From Struthio camelus (lineage: Eukaryota > Chordata > Aves > Struthioniformes > Struthionidae), in NCBI RefSeq assembly GCF_040807025.1, contig NC_090968.1, positions 4,577,906 through 4,641,905 of the forward strand: DNA of 64,000 nucleotides. The letters run 5' to 3'. A program made the position numbers and the translations under genes. Positions 51,501-61,000 of the stretch are shown one piece after another (within the stretch, counting starts at the first letter, position 1; every line of letters begins with the position of its first letter). The notes under the pieces were generated by a model. It was given only the letters and a program-made list of their open reading frames with translations. It did not search any database and was not told where the DNA came from.

Positions 51501-53439
51501 TAAACCTCATGAGTCTTTTTTTCCTAGGATGAGGATTTCTTTATTACTTTGTATTTATACTTTAGCATAACACAAACTGGGAGAAGAAGCAATTCTTGTG
51601 TTTAATCTGGCTGCTGCTTTAGTTGTATAGTAAAAATATATAAGAAAAAAATTAGAACAAGAAGTCTGTTAAGTTTTATTGCCCTTTCACGTCTCCCTCT
51701 AGATCGTATTCACAATTTGTTTTCTGACAGCATCTGTTAGAGTTAAAAATGAGTTTAATTTAAAAAGTCATTTATGCTAGTATTTACTTCACTTTGAAGT
51801 ATCAATGCTTTAATTACGTATAGATCAAGCATGACAAATGCAGGTAAATAAAGTTTACGTTAAAAAAATTAAAATATATGAGTACGTTGGACACGAAGAA
51901 AAGACTCCAGACTATAATCAAACAAAACCTATCGCATTCCCTATTTTAAAGTAAGGCGCCCAAAAGAATTCAACAAAATTAAGGCCATGGTTATTTATTA
52001 TATTGCTTTCCTTAAAGACTTACCTTTTCTTCCCATCAGCATATATTAAATTTGAAAATTTACATGTTATTTCCTAGAGGAATAAACGGACACATTAGAT
52101 ATTTGACAAAGATTCTCACCTGTGTAAAAAATTCTTTCTGCCTGTTCTTTCTCTGCTGTGCAAGGTATCGAATAAAGGTGTTATTTTCTGGGGACCCCCG
52201 TACTCCGATTGTTGACCTTCGTCTAAACTTTAACGGTGTCGGAGAGTTCTCTGAAATCAACATAGGAGGAAAACATACTATTAAACGTCACATGTTAAAA
52301 CACTTAAAGCTTTAATAGCAGAGAAAAAATAAAAATTAAAGATTTTTTTTTTTTTAAGGATCTATACTGTTTATAGAAAAATCCAGATTGAGCTGTTCAG
52401 CTCAGGAGACATTCCTTCTATGCTATTTTTCAACAAGGTCCCTAAAAATAGGTTCTAGAACTCTGTTCAACTAAGATAAAAATAAGAAACTGGAACATTC
52501 CTTTTCTATACAAATAGGAACTCAGACCTTTTTTTTTTCTCCTATGCACAAAAAAGAACACTGCAAAAAAACAAGTTCATAGTTACACTATATTTCTAGT
52601 GAAGGGCTCTGTCTTTCTCTTTTTCAATGGCTAATTGAGGAACTGCCAATAATACTTGCACAATTTTTGTCTTTCTACTCTGTTGAGAAAGTCACTGACA
52701 CCAAGCTGAATAGAAAAAAGTTTAAATTGAGAATTAAAGCAACATTACATCAGACTCAAATCCTTAGATATCTGAAACTCAACTGGACATCGTCCTGAGT
52801 AACCTGAATCTGGCCTCATTTTGAAGCTGATCCCATTCTGAGAAGGTGGATCAGATGACCTCCAGGGTTCCCTCCCAGAAGCAAACACACTTCATTAGTC
52901 ACCCCAGCCTTACCTATAGATTGTTTAGTAAAAGATTCTGGAGTAATCCCAAATTCAGCAATTGTTACAGTTGCAAAATCAACAGGCTTTCTCCTCAGTC
53001 TCTGTGATATTCCACAATCATGTTTTTCTTCTGCTTTATCTCTATTTGGTGTCAAGTAGCTTTCATCCCCTACAGAAACAGGCCCACTTTTTGAAAAATT
53101 TTCCTTATTGCTCAAGGGCAAGGTAGGTTCACCAAACGTCTCTCTATTTGGTGTATCAAAAAAGCATTCAGTGAGCGTATAGTTGACAACATCCTTGCAG
53201 TTGTGGTATGATTCTTTCTCTAGGTCTTTAGTGCATTTTGATGTGGATTTCCGCAACGGTGCTTGGTTCCCATCATTTAAATTCTCCTTCTCAGATGCCT
53301 TTGTGATTTTGGATTCAGTCACTTTGCAAATCTTCCGGTCTTTTGACAGAGCAGGGAAACAGGCCTCTTCCTTCTCTTCAGTACTTCTACTCTCATTTTC
53401 TTTCACTTTCAAGGTAGCATTTTTATTTTGTCTGTGCAT
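41641..53439 (-). CDS. CDCA2: CDCA2 (Repo-Man), mitotic PP1-targeting chromatin protein; full coding span, 14 coding exons
   Basis: Cell division cycle-associated protein 2 recruits protein phosphatase 1 gamma to chromatin at anaphase, opposing mitotic histone H3 phosphorylation. Join on the minus strand, 5' to 3': 53439-52914, 52250-52120, 51485-51335, 50509-50319, 48875-48797, 47906-47671, 47259-47175, 46658-46438, 46083-46005, 45089-45037, 44726-44586, 43815-43617, 43065-42866, 42501-41641. The total is 3,153 nt, 1,050 residues, with every junction GT/AG and phase-consistent; I recall the human protein as 1,023 residues. Visible marks: conserved N-terminal block ending GITPESF (about 153-175), KVSF at 382-385, LRSVLKK (421-427), PP1-docking KVTFGEDLSPE (from 481) with LPANTPLRKG, KKSLYGERE, the B56-type LSPIPE (664-669), and C-terminal basic RRS/RRKS motifs. 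The start is the only ATG between the exon acceptor and the open frame. It shares a bidirectional promoter with KCTD9. Identification is by recalled similarity to human CDCA2; the KVTF, LSPIPE and RRSMRLQKD blocks make it secure. Confidence 0.93.
42612..42788 (-). mobile_element. CR1 LINE fragment in last CDCA2 intron
   Basis: 'tggaaggaaccttctccaca', 'gaacatctccaaggtcagag', 'tccatggcctcttcaggcag' and 'cctgctccagtgtttagcca' follow the reversed CR1 3' region in order. Sense strand is minus, the same as CDCA2. 5'-truncated; its terminal 8-bp repeats are lost. Confidence 0.75.
42866..43065 (-). CDS. CDCA2: CDCA2 coding exon 13
   Basis: Residues 698-764. Acceptor GACTTTTAG, donor AAG|GTAACT. Encodes SVYEAVQQKKVVERMRERN then an acidic Ser-rich stretch. 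A CR1 fragment lies in the intron after it. Confidence 0.85.
43617..43815 (-). CDS. CDCA2: CDCA2 coding exon 12, B56-type motif
   Basis: Residues 632-698. Acceptor CTCTTCAG, donor G|GTAATG. Contains a basic run (KRRRKKKVKK), KSLYGEREMASKKPL and LSPIPE (664-669), which fits the LxxIxE PP2A-B56 docking consensus and matches the human site. Confidence 0.93.
44586..44726 (-). CDS. CDCA2: CDCA2 coding exon 11
   Basis: Residues 585-631. Acceptor TTTCTCAACAG, donor CCA|GTAAGT. Lys-rich (KNTKDAKNPRKNKFQRQKD). A 14-bp GTGTGCGCGCACAC palindrome and a 19-base homopolymer lie just upstream of the acceptor. Confidence 0.82.
44759..44800. repeat. Alternating CG/CA palindrome next to 19-base T run
   Basis: GTGTGCGCGCACAC (44,763-44,776) is a perfect 14-bp palindrome inside 21 bp of alternating purine-pyrimidine (44,759-44,779), followed by T19 (44,782-44,800). 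It sits in the CDCA2 intron about 33 bases upstream (minus sense) of the exon 11 acceptor. Confidence 0.85.
45037..45089 (-). CDS. CDCA2: CDCA2 coding exon 10, tandem acceptor
   Basis: Residues 567-584. A CAGCAG tandem acceptor allows the exon to begin at 45,089 or 45,086, a one-residue difference. Encodes GRTRSCTKRK, matching human GRITRTSNRR. Donor AAG|GTAAGT. Confidence 0.8.
45385..45411. repeat. Perfect 12-bp-arm inverted repeat in CDCA2 intron
   Basis: Arms 'tattgtagatat' and 'atatctacaata' are exact reverse complements around a 3-base 'tgt' loop, flanked by 'aaccaagata' on both sides in direct orientation. Confidence 0.85.
46005..46083 (-). CDS. CDCA2: CDCA2 coding exon 9
   Basis: Residues 541-567. 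Acceptor CTTAAAG, donor G|GTAACT. Encodes ECIEPLQELVEDYVAAEDF. Acidic and helical in look. Confidence 0.82.
46438..46658 (-). CDS. CDCA2: CDCA2 coding exon 8, PP1-docking block
   Basis: Residues 467-540. Acceptor TTACAATAG, donor GAT|GTAAGT. Contains KKKKVTFGEDLSPEIFD then LPANTPLRKGATPV, the Repo-Man/Ki-67-type PP1-binding module; human has RVTF where this has KVTF. The Thr in KVTF is the position known as an Aurora B target in the human protein. Confidence 0.95.
47175..47259 (-). CDS. CDCA2: CDCA2 coding exon 7
   Basis: Residues 439-467. Acceptor CTGATAG, donor G|GTCAGA. Encodes GGGESLTVCSPTHISELLQK. Frame fits both neighbours. Confidence 0.72.
47671..47906 (-). CDS. CDCA2: CDCA2 coding exon 6, with KVSF motif
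   Basis: Residues 360-438. Acceptor GCTCTGAAG (poor pyrimidine tract), donor AAG|GTTGGT. Encodes LRRRKVSFAEEL (KVSF at 382-385, an RVxF-type PP1-docking match) and LRSVLKKTPVK, homologous to human LRSVLKKPSVK. Splice edges are chosen by phase; the body of the exon is certain. Confidence 0.85.
48797..48875 (-). CDS. CDCA2: CDCA2 coding exon 5
   Basis: Residues 334-360. Acceptor TCTCTAG, donor G|GTAAGA; encodes EPIGEQQNPVELLEAVLIKD. The frame is kept from both neighbours, which supports this short exon. Confidence 0.78.
50319..50509 (-). CDS. CDCA2: CDCA2 coding exon 4
   Basis: Residues 270-333. Acceptor GATGCAG, donor AAG|GTACTT (weak donor, but the only one that keeps frame; the next in-frame codon run ends in a stop). 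Low conservation, acidic and Ser-rich. Confidence 0.75.
51335..51485 (-). CDS. CDCA2: CDCA2 coding exon 3
   Basis: Residues 220-270. Acceptor TTTTTGCAG, donor T|GTAAGT. Contains LKDKILAFQTSFKSVQE, matching human LRERISAFQSAFHSIKE. Confidence 0.88.
52120..52250 (-). CDS. CDCA2: CDCA2 coding exon 2
   Basis: Residues 176-219. Acceptor TTTCAG, donor CAG|GTGAGA. Contains FRRRSTIGVRGSPENN, matching the human RRRSAVGARGSPETN segment. Confidence 0.9.
52914..53439 (-). CDS. CDCA2: CDCA2 coding exon 1 (start codon)
   Basis: Residues 1-175 plus one base. ATG at 53,439-53,437 in ACAATG context (A at -3). A CTCAG acceptor puts the exon edge near 53,459, leaving about 20 nt of 5'UTR, so at least one upstream noncoding exon is expected in the CpG island. 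Holds two TPNR motifs (in DTPNRE and LTPNRD, proline-directed kinase-type sites) and the conserved VTIAEFGITPESF block. Donor G|GTAAGG. Confidence 0.88.
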
Positions 53440-53459
53440 TGTTAGTGATTCTAAGACTA

Positions 53460-54426
53460 CTGAGATATTTAATCAGTCTCTGTCTTCCTGTAATTACAGC
53501 TCCCTACCAAAAGGGAGAAGAGATTTAACAGGTATTTGGTAAGAGCTACCGTTTGCAAACTTCTACCAAACCTACGAGTTTTCTGAAGGCATTTTCTAGA
53601 GCTAGGGGGTTAGCAGAACGCATGGAAAGGAAAAAAGCGAATCTCAGGAAGGCTACACAGAAAGGCTACCTAGGGCTGGTGCTAAACAGAGAAATTCACG
53701 CTAGGGTAAACCTATAAAAGAAATGTTACAGAAGTAAGGAAATACAAGGCTATTCTTTTATCCTATACCAAACCTAAATCTTACGTTAACATAACACATA
53801 TTAAGCACAACCACTTTTGTGATTACTTTGTTGCAAAAACTGTTGCCATGGGTATCAGCACTTTGAGATTACCTTTGGCAAGTTTAAGATTCGAACATAT
53901 TTTGCATTCAGCTTTCTAGATTTAAAAGCTATGCACACAGAGTTGAAGAACATCACTCAAACTTCAGCTCCAAAAAACGTCTGTTTCTGTATTTTGCATA
54001 CCCAAAGTGAAGCCGTTAAACACCGTGTACACACTTTTTTCTTTTTTTTTTTTTTTAACGTGAACACCAGAAGTTGAAGCCAACACCTATCTGGTCAGAG
54101 AAACGAGACTCGGTTACCCAAGCGAGAAGCGTCCAACGCCGGCCGTTACCAATGACGCAGCCTTTTTCCACGCGCCCCTCCAAAGCGCAGCCCATACACC
54201 CCCTTCCCCAGGCACCCCGCTTCCCTCGCGCGTCCCCTTCCCCGGGCGGCCCCTCCCCGAGCACGCGGCCCCTCGCATCCCCCAGTACCCCCTCGCACTC
54301 CCCGGGTCCCCCACGCCCCTCCAAGCCCTCACCAGCGCTCCCCCATCCCTTTCTGCCCCGCAGCACCCCCCCCCCACCGCTGGTTCCCCCACCGCTGGTT
54401 CACCCCTCGCCGGTTCACCCCCTCAC
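53460..54426 (-). other. Inferred first CDCA2 intron
   Basis: Lies between a strong donor GGAG|GTGAGG (exon edge 54,427) in the CpG island and the CTCAG acceptor at 53,461-53,460. No coding sequence is seen. If that donor is joined to this acceptor, the open frame running into it meets TAG at once, so initiation at 53,439 is favoured. Contains a T run at about 54,040-54,057 and, at 54,170-54,420, a strongly C-rich plus strand (G-rich in the CDCA2 sense). Confidence 0.45.
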
Positions 54427-54489
54427 CTCCGCCCTCACGCCCGCCCCAGCGCTTCCCCACAACCGCCAGCCCCGCGCCCGCCTCCCACG

Positions 54490-54504
54490 TTCAAACCGGG
54501 CCGC
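54490..54504 (-). promoter_or_regulatory. CHR-like element (TTTGAA) with CDE-like GCGG
   Basis: On the minus strand GCGG (54,504-54,501), five bases, then TTTGAA (54,495-54,490). The CDE/CHR pair of G2/M genes is usually a GCGG-type core, four bases, then TTTGAA, so the spacing is one base off. It lies just upstream of the inferred CDCA2 exon 1 donor, on the right strand for a cell-cycle gene bound by DREAM/MuvB. Confidence 0.5.
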
Positions 54505-54742
54505 ACTACTGCGTATCCCTCCGCGCCTCCGCCCCTCTTCCCTCCCGCTTTGCGCCCAGCAGCCGGTAGGCGTCAGGGCCTGAAGCGCACGAGGAAAAGG
54601 CGGTTCACAGGGGCCCGGCCCCGTGCCTCCCCCCCCCTCCCCGCCCCTCACGCCGCTAGGGCTCCACAGGGAGGAGGAACTCTTTGTCTCCCTGCGCGGA
54701 GGCATCAATCACACTCCCTCACGCGGTGAAGTGTCTTTTCGA

Positions 54743-54755
54743 TAACGGACCGTTA
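54743..54755. promoter_or_regulatory. Inverted pair of MYB sites
   Basis: TAACGG and CCGTTA flank one central A, giving a MYB consensus (YAACGG) on each strand. It sits between the two genes, about 250 bases from the CHR-like element. Confidence 0.5.
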
Positions 54756-54768
54756 AACGAACACCGCC

Positions 54769-54774
54769 CACGTG
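54769..54774. promoter_or_regulatory. CACGTG E-box
   Basis: Perfect palindromic E-box in the shared promoter, of the type bound by USF and MYC/MAX. Confidence 0.5.
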
Positions 54775-54783
54775 GCCGCCCTG

Positions 54784-54897
54784 CCAATCAGGAACTTAGG
54801 CTCTACTTCCACTCGCATGCAAATATAGCACTTTGCTCCTCCCTTGATTGGCTACGAGCAGCGCTACTCCCGCCCCGCTCCCCGCCGCTCCTATTGG
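54784..54897. promoter_or_regulatory. Three CCAAT boxes and an octamer
   Basis: CCAAT at 54,784-54,788 (plus), ATGCAAAT octamer at 54,817-54,824, ATTGG (CCAAT on minus) at 54,847-54,851 and 54,893-54,897. Several NF-Y sites near a CHR are typical of G2/M promoters. They could serve both genes. Confidence 0.6.
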
Positions 54898-55049
54898 CGC
54901 ATCGCCGCCCAACCCACCGCCCCTCCACCGCGGCGGGGCGCGGCTCCGGTTGGCTGCAGCCCATGTCGGTCAGCGGGCGCAGCCTTCTGGGTGCGGCTGG
55001 AGGAGCGGGGCGCTGCCGCTGCCGCCGCCGGAGCGGCAGCAGCAGCAGT

Positions 55050-55097
55050 ATGAGGCGGGTCACGCTGTTCGTTAACGGCAGCCCCCGGAACGGGAAG
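55050..55097 (+). CDS. KCTD9: KCTD9 exon 1, coding part
   Basis: Residues 1-16 ([16 protein letters not shown]). Donor AAG|GTGAGG, phase 0. The start is chosen to match the vertebrate KCTD9 N terminus; an in-frame ATG also lies 29 codons upstream. Confidence 0.93.
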
Positions 55098-58000
55098 GTG
55101 AGGGGCGGCGGGCGGTGGGGTTGGTCCGGCCCGGCCGGCACCGCGGGGCGCTGGGCGCTGGGGCCGCCGCGCGGGGGCTCGTCTCTAGCTTGCTGGCGGA
55201 ATTGAACCCCGTTCCCCTCCCCGCTCCGCCCAAGCGCTCGGCGGAGCGCCCGGGCCGGGGGCCGCCGCCGTCCCGCGGGCGGGTTCCCCGCCGGTGCCGC
55301 GAGGAAGCCCTGAGAGAAACCTCTAGCGCGGGCGGCCGCCGCCGGGCCGGCGGGGCGCGCTCCTCCCTTCTGCCCCCGGCGCTGCTCCCCGGCCGCTGGT
55401 TCTGTCCCCGTTTAGGGCCTAGTCCTCGGGCCGCTGCAGCGCACAGAAAAGCTTGCGTGGCCCTCGGGGGCAGTGGGGTTTTATTCACCGTAGTCTAGCC
55501 TCGAGTGACGTTTCTGCACGTGAGCGCTGAAGAGAAGCACAAACAGCTAAGATCCGTTTACTAACGTTGCAGTGCAGTTAAAGTCACCTTCGTGCTGGCA
55601 TTATTAATTCAGGCCCTGATGTTCTGGCAGCAACAGGAAGCACGTAAATTAAGTCCTGCGGGCTGTTTATGAAGCTGTTTTTTGCGAAACGGCCATCTGA
55701 GTCTGCATTGGCCGTTAGTCTTAAATTCTGCACAGCAGAAATGCCATCAAACCAGTACAGTTTACTGCAGGTCCTACTGCCAGGTCTCTGCCATGTCTAA
55801 CCGGCACTGCATGTGAATGTTTTCTGTTGGCTAGCCAATAAATAATCTTGCTTAAACTTTTCTGACTTGTTAAAACCTATCTAGTCTCAAGAGTGAGCGT
55901 AGCTCACGTTTCAAGGTTCAGCTGCTGCACAAGCAGAACGGGAAATGGGCCCACTGTACAGTTCTACTAAATGTAATCCCTGATTTCCTTAGAGAAATTA
56001 ACAGCTGAGTCATAACATCCCTATAGTACTGACATTCTTTTCCTGATGCTACCACTTCTGTACAGGGAGTCTTGGCTGAGAGATGTGTAATTAAGTCACC
56101 CCATTTTAAGGGACCTATGTTTCTTATATCGAAGTTGACCCTGTTTTTTTAAGGAAAGGTCCATACATGTCTTCCTCTCCCCAGGGAGAAGACATGGCTA
56201 GCCTACTACTCTGAAATGGCAGAAACTATGCATGCATGGTATCCACAGCAACCTCTCTTTTCTTTCACAGGTTGTGGCCGTGTATGGAACTTTATCAGAC
56301 TTGCTGTCTGTGGCTAGTAATAAACTTGGAATAAAAGCAACTAGTGTTTACAATGGAAAAGGTGGACTCATTGATGATATTGCCTTGATTAGGTAAGGCT
56401 TGTCCAATAGAAGTTATCATGGATGAGGATTTAAGACACTCAGTATATCGTATTTATCCTCTGACCTTAATCAGTAACCAGTGCTTTCCTTAAATCATCT
56501 AATCACTTCCAACCAATATGCGAGAAGTCCTTTTATGCCTCCAGGAAAACAATAGTCTCTTAAACTTCTTAGCGTTTATATCTTGATGAGTCAGAAATTG
56601 ATACAAGTTGCATTTTATGCCATTTAACATCACTCTGTGCTGATCCACAGCACAATGTACATACCAGGAGCATCCCACTATTCTAGTCTTGCATGTCATT
56701 CTTATTTTTCTGAAAATGATGGGATAGCGTTTGGATGAGGTTTTTAGAATAGGCAGACAAACTGTAGCATTGCATTATCTTCATTTAAAAAAACTCCCAA
56801 AGTGAGGGGAAAAGCAACTTCTGTAAAATTTAACTGGCTGAGTAAAGGAAGCGATCCCTACCAGGTTCGTACAGGTATGTATCGGTAGCATCTCTAGTGA
56901 AGCTGATAGTATTAAGCTCTGCTGAAACCTGCAAGAGTAAAATAAAAATGAGATACTGAACTAACTAATGGCAACTGATTATTATTTACCTGAGACTAAT
57001 CAGGAGGGGATCCCACTGTCACTTATATAAAAGAACAAAAAAGCATGGTTAATAATTTCTCTGCTCTTTCTCTCCCCCCTGCCCCTCCCCTTCCAGGGAT
57101 GATGATGTTTTGTTTGTCTGTGAAGGGGAACCGTTCATTAGTAAGTGTGTGTAATTCTTAACGTTTAACATTTTGCTTAATGAAAAGAGGTTTTTGTTTT
57201 GATGTAAATCTAAAACTTTATTTTCTGATATTTTTCAAAAGAGACCGTTACCATATGGAAGATTCAAAAATATTCACGATTCTTCTAATAATTACTGCGT
57301 TGTTCTCACTTGTGTAGATCCTCAGACTGATGTGAGACCTCGTGAAGAACTAACAGGATCACACACAGATTGGTTAACACTCAATGTTGGAGGCCGGTAC
57401 TTCACAACTACGCGGTAAAAGTACAACTAGTTTGGTTGTATTCTGAAAGGACTTGATTTCAGTAAAGTAGTTATAGTAGGTTGCCATTAGTGTACGTTCA
57501 TTTGGTGAGGCTTCAGATGTTCTTGAACTAGCAACATCTTTGTATGGGGCAGGGGGGCTTTGACTTCTGCAGCTTTCTCAGGATTAGGTATTTGCTACTG
57601 CAGTTTTGCAACAACGTAATCCTTTAACAGTTTACATGTGAAATAAAACTGGTGAAAAGGCTGAACAGGCTTGGAATTATCTCTGGAATATTTCAGTTAA
57701 CTAAGTGCTTTGTGTTTGAGGTACTTTTGCGATACTTTAGTTTACTAGGTCAGAAATGTATTTCTTTATCACATCATATGAAATTAAATCAGTCTAGTAT
57801 TGTAGCTGTTAGAATGCGTATCGTGTACCATTATTGCCGGCAAGCTGCCGAGGGGAGGAAATGCACTCTAACCAGCAAGTGCATCTCTTAAGCAAAACTT
57901 TCCGTTTGAAAAATAAAATTGTGCTGCCTTTATTTTCTAGGAGCACTTTGGTTAATAAGGAACCTGACAGTATGTTGGCTCATATGTTTAAGGACAAAGG

Positions 58001-61000
58001 TTAGTATATTGAAATAAAGTTTATCTTTTAACCTAGGAATTAGCAAAAGGCACTATCAAGGTAAAACTCCTGTTTGCATGTTAAAGTATCAAAACAGAAC
58101 ATATAATTTATTTCTCCAATGCCTATGTGATGTTTATCAGACATCTCACACACTGAGAATATAATTTCTACCCATAATAAATACTTTGGGGGTTTTATTT
58201 TCATATTGGATTTTCTTCTTTTTTCTTGCACCTTGCTCAGCTTTGTTAATAGTAGTCACAGAATCACAGAATGGTTGAGGCTGGAAGGGACCTCTGGAGA
58301 TCATCTAGTCCAACCCCCCTGCTCAAGCAGAGTTGCCTAAAGCATGTTGCTTAGGATCGTGTCCAGATGGCTTTTGAGCATCTCCAAGGAAGGAGACTCC
58401 ACAGCCTCTGTGGGCAACCTGTTCCAGCACTCTGTCACCCTCACAGTAAAGAAGTTTTTCCTCGTGTTCCGACGGAAGAACATGTCAACAGAAGCAGCTG
58501 GCAAACACTGTACAAGACAGCCTTTAGAAGCAGGGGCAGACTAAACACTGCTTTTATTCTGGCAATGGTTCTTGTACCTGTGATAAAATGTCTTTAGGTT
58601 ATGTCTCTACATAGAAGAGAGATTTTTAAGGTGATTGTTTCCTTGCTCTTATTTTCTTTCCTTTTCTCTAACGAAATGCCCTTTAAAGTGAAATGTTTGT
58701 CATCATAATCCAGGACCCTATGGTAGTAACAATCTGAGACTGAAGCAAATGCTCCTCTCTTAATACATCAAATTTAATTACGTATATCTTGTGGAAACAG
58801 ATGCTTGGAGAAATAAGCAAGATAATAGAGGAGCATTCCTAATTGACCGCAGTCCAGAGTATTTTGAGCCAATCCTGAACTATTTGCGTCACGGACAGCT
58901 CATTGTAAATGATGGCATTAATTTGCTAGGTAGGTACTACTTGTATGACATCTTCTAAATTATTACGCTTTAGAAGTTGAACTTTGCCTGCGGATAAACA
59001 TGATAAAACCAGTGGGACTTGTTCACCTTAAGATTTGGTGCATTTTATTCTGGGTTCAATTCCACATGTTTGGCTAAATGAAGATATACTGTTTAAACTT
59101 ATTTATCCTGAGAGCTTTAAAAATTCTCCATGTTGGATTAATGGTGTGGCTGTAATTTTGGATTTGCTATCTTTAACCTACTGCTGGCGTTGGAAACATC
59201 CTTTCTGAGTTATTTTTTCCTTTTAGCCGCAAGCAAACTAACTTTACCCAATTACACCTAATATAATGTATGTGGTTGACAGTTTTATTAGCTTAAGAAT
59301 TTCTTAGAGACTCCTTAGACTTCAGAAAGTGATCTGCTTGTCTTTTTGAGTGTTGCTAAAATGAAGAGTTACAGGAAGAAGTGAAAATCTGTTGAGTTCA
59401 TCCTTCTGCAACAGTAAGGATGGATTAGCCTAAAGTTTCTGGCATGTTCATGGTGTGGCTATACACTGTCTTCTCTAGTAAGGGAAGAATGTTATTTTGT
59501 TTAATGGCTGCTTGTTGTAAATAATTAATGCTGCTTTCCTTTGTTAGGTGTTTTGGAAGAAGCCAGATTTTTTGGTATTGATTCATTAATTGAACATCTA
59601 GAAATAGCTATTAAGGTAACTAATTTTTTTTTTGGTATGTGACTATGCATGTCCTGTTTTTCCAGGCAATATATATTTTTAGTCCTGTCCATATTAGTTC
59701 TTAAACAACTCTCTCAACAGAATTCGCAGCCAGCTGAGGATCATTCTCCTATATCTCGAAAAGAGTTTGTTCGATTCTTGCTGGCAACCCCAACCAAGTC
59801 TGAGCTGCGATGTCAGGTGCGAAACTGCAAACTTTGTCTTGATCTGTAGTGTTGGGGTTTGATGGTGATATACCCTGCCAGCGTCATGTGACAAATAACA
59901 TGAAATTCAAGCCATATGTGTGCTTTTTTCCTCTCTTTCTCTTTTTAGTTGAGTTTGCATTCCGAGCTATGGCAGCCTGACCTTAATATGCAATTAAAGT
60001 ATGCAGTTTGGGGTGCTTTCCTTTAGAATGACGGTTTCCTGGAGCAGCAATTTGTTAAGCTATTTATTTGTTAAGCTGTTATTTAAATGTAAAATGGACT
60101 AGCATAAGAAGGACAATGCTTGATAACTTTGCATTTGCATTACATTAGTCTTCTGTAGCAGAATAGCTAGTCTTGTTATATATATCTGATACAGGTTTTT
60201 TCCTGGTATGGTGTAAGTATTGCAAATTTTGGTTTGGTTTGGTTTGGCTTGAGGTGCCTTATATTTTGCTTTCTGAATATCTGAATTTAAGTATAATGAG
60301 CATATAAGCTTTCCATTTTTTTTTATATGAGAGAAGTTTGTACGTGGGAGACGGTCTTCTGAGATGGATTGTAAGAGTAAATGTCTGGTGTTCCAAATGC
60401 TCCAATAACTATTCTTACGCATGAATGGGAAGACTGTTGTAGAAAATAAATTTTACAGCTGAAGACAAGTACTGAAGGTTGTATTGCAGTTCTGATTCCC
60501 TTAACTGTTTTGGTGTCAGAGCTACACCTCATTTTATCTAACTTTTTTTTTTTTTTAAGGGTCTCAATTTCAGTGGAGCAGATCTTTCACGTCTAGATCT
60601 TCGATACATAAACTTCAAGATGGCTAACCTAAGCCGTTGCAACCTAGCACATGCCAACTTATGCTGTGCAAATCTTGAAAGAGCTGACCTCTCTGGATCA
60701 GTGCTTGATGTAAGAATTGTTGTGTCTTGGGCTGTCCTTCAGTTATTTTAAGGGAAGAGGAATTGGAACAAGCAGATAAGTGTAAAACACTTGTAGTTCT
60801 GTTTTCTTGAAATTATTGAATTATCTGCCTTCTTACAAAAATGGAGAAGTAATAGTACAGCAAGTACTTACACTGCCTCCCAATAACAAGACTATCCTGT
60901 GCTTTAATAGGATTCACTGCATAAAGAGAAATGAAGAAAATAATCTGATAATCTTTGCTTTGCTAATCCTTGCATTTTTATAAATGTCAGTGATACATCT

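Larger units (their letters stand above)
54100..55500. promoter_or_regulatory. CpG island, bidirectional KCTD9/CDCA2 promoter
   Basis: Base composition changes sharply to GC-rich with many CpG between an AT-rich CDCA2 intron and AT-rich KCTD9 intron 1. The two genes start on either side and point away from each other, their ATGs about 1.6 kb apart. Three CCAAT boxes (54,784-54,788 plus; 54,847-54,851 and 54,893-54,897 minus), an octamer, an E-box and GC boxes lie between; no TATA box is clear. Island edges are approximate. Confidence 0.88.

Noticed and set aside
54074-54583. 169-codon Pro/Ser-rich open frame on plus strand
   Set aside because: Low-complexity translation of the C-rich CpG island; no homologue recognised and stop-poor by composition.
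54415-54708. 97-codon minus frame upstream of CDCA2 as an N-terminal exon
   Set aside because: If it used the 54,427 donor and the 53,459 exon edge, the next codon would be TAG, so it cannot extend CDCA2 through that junction.
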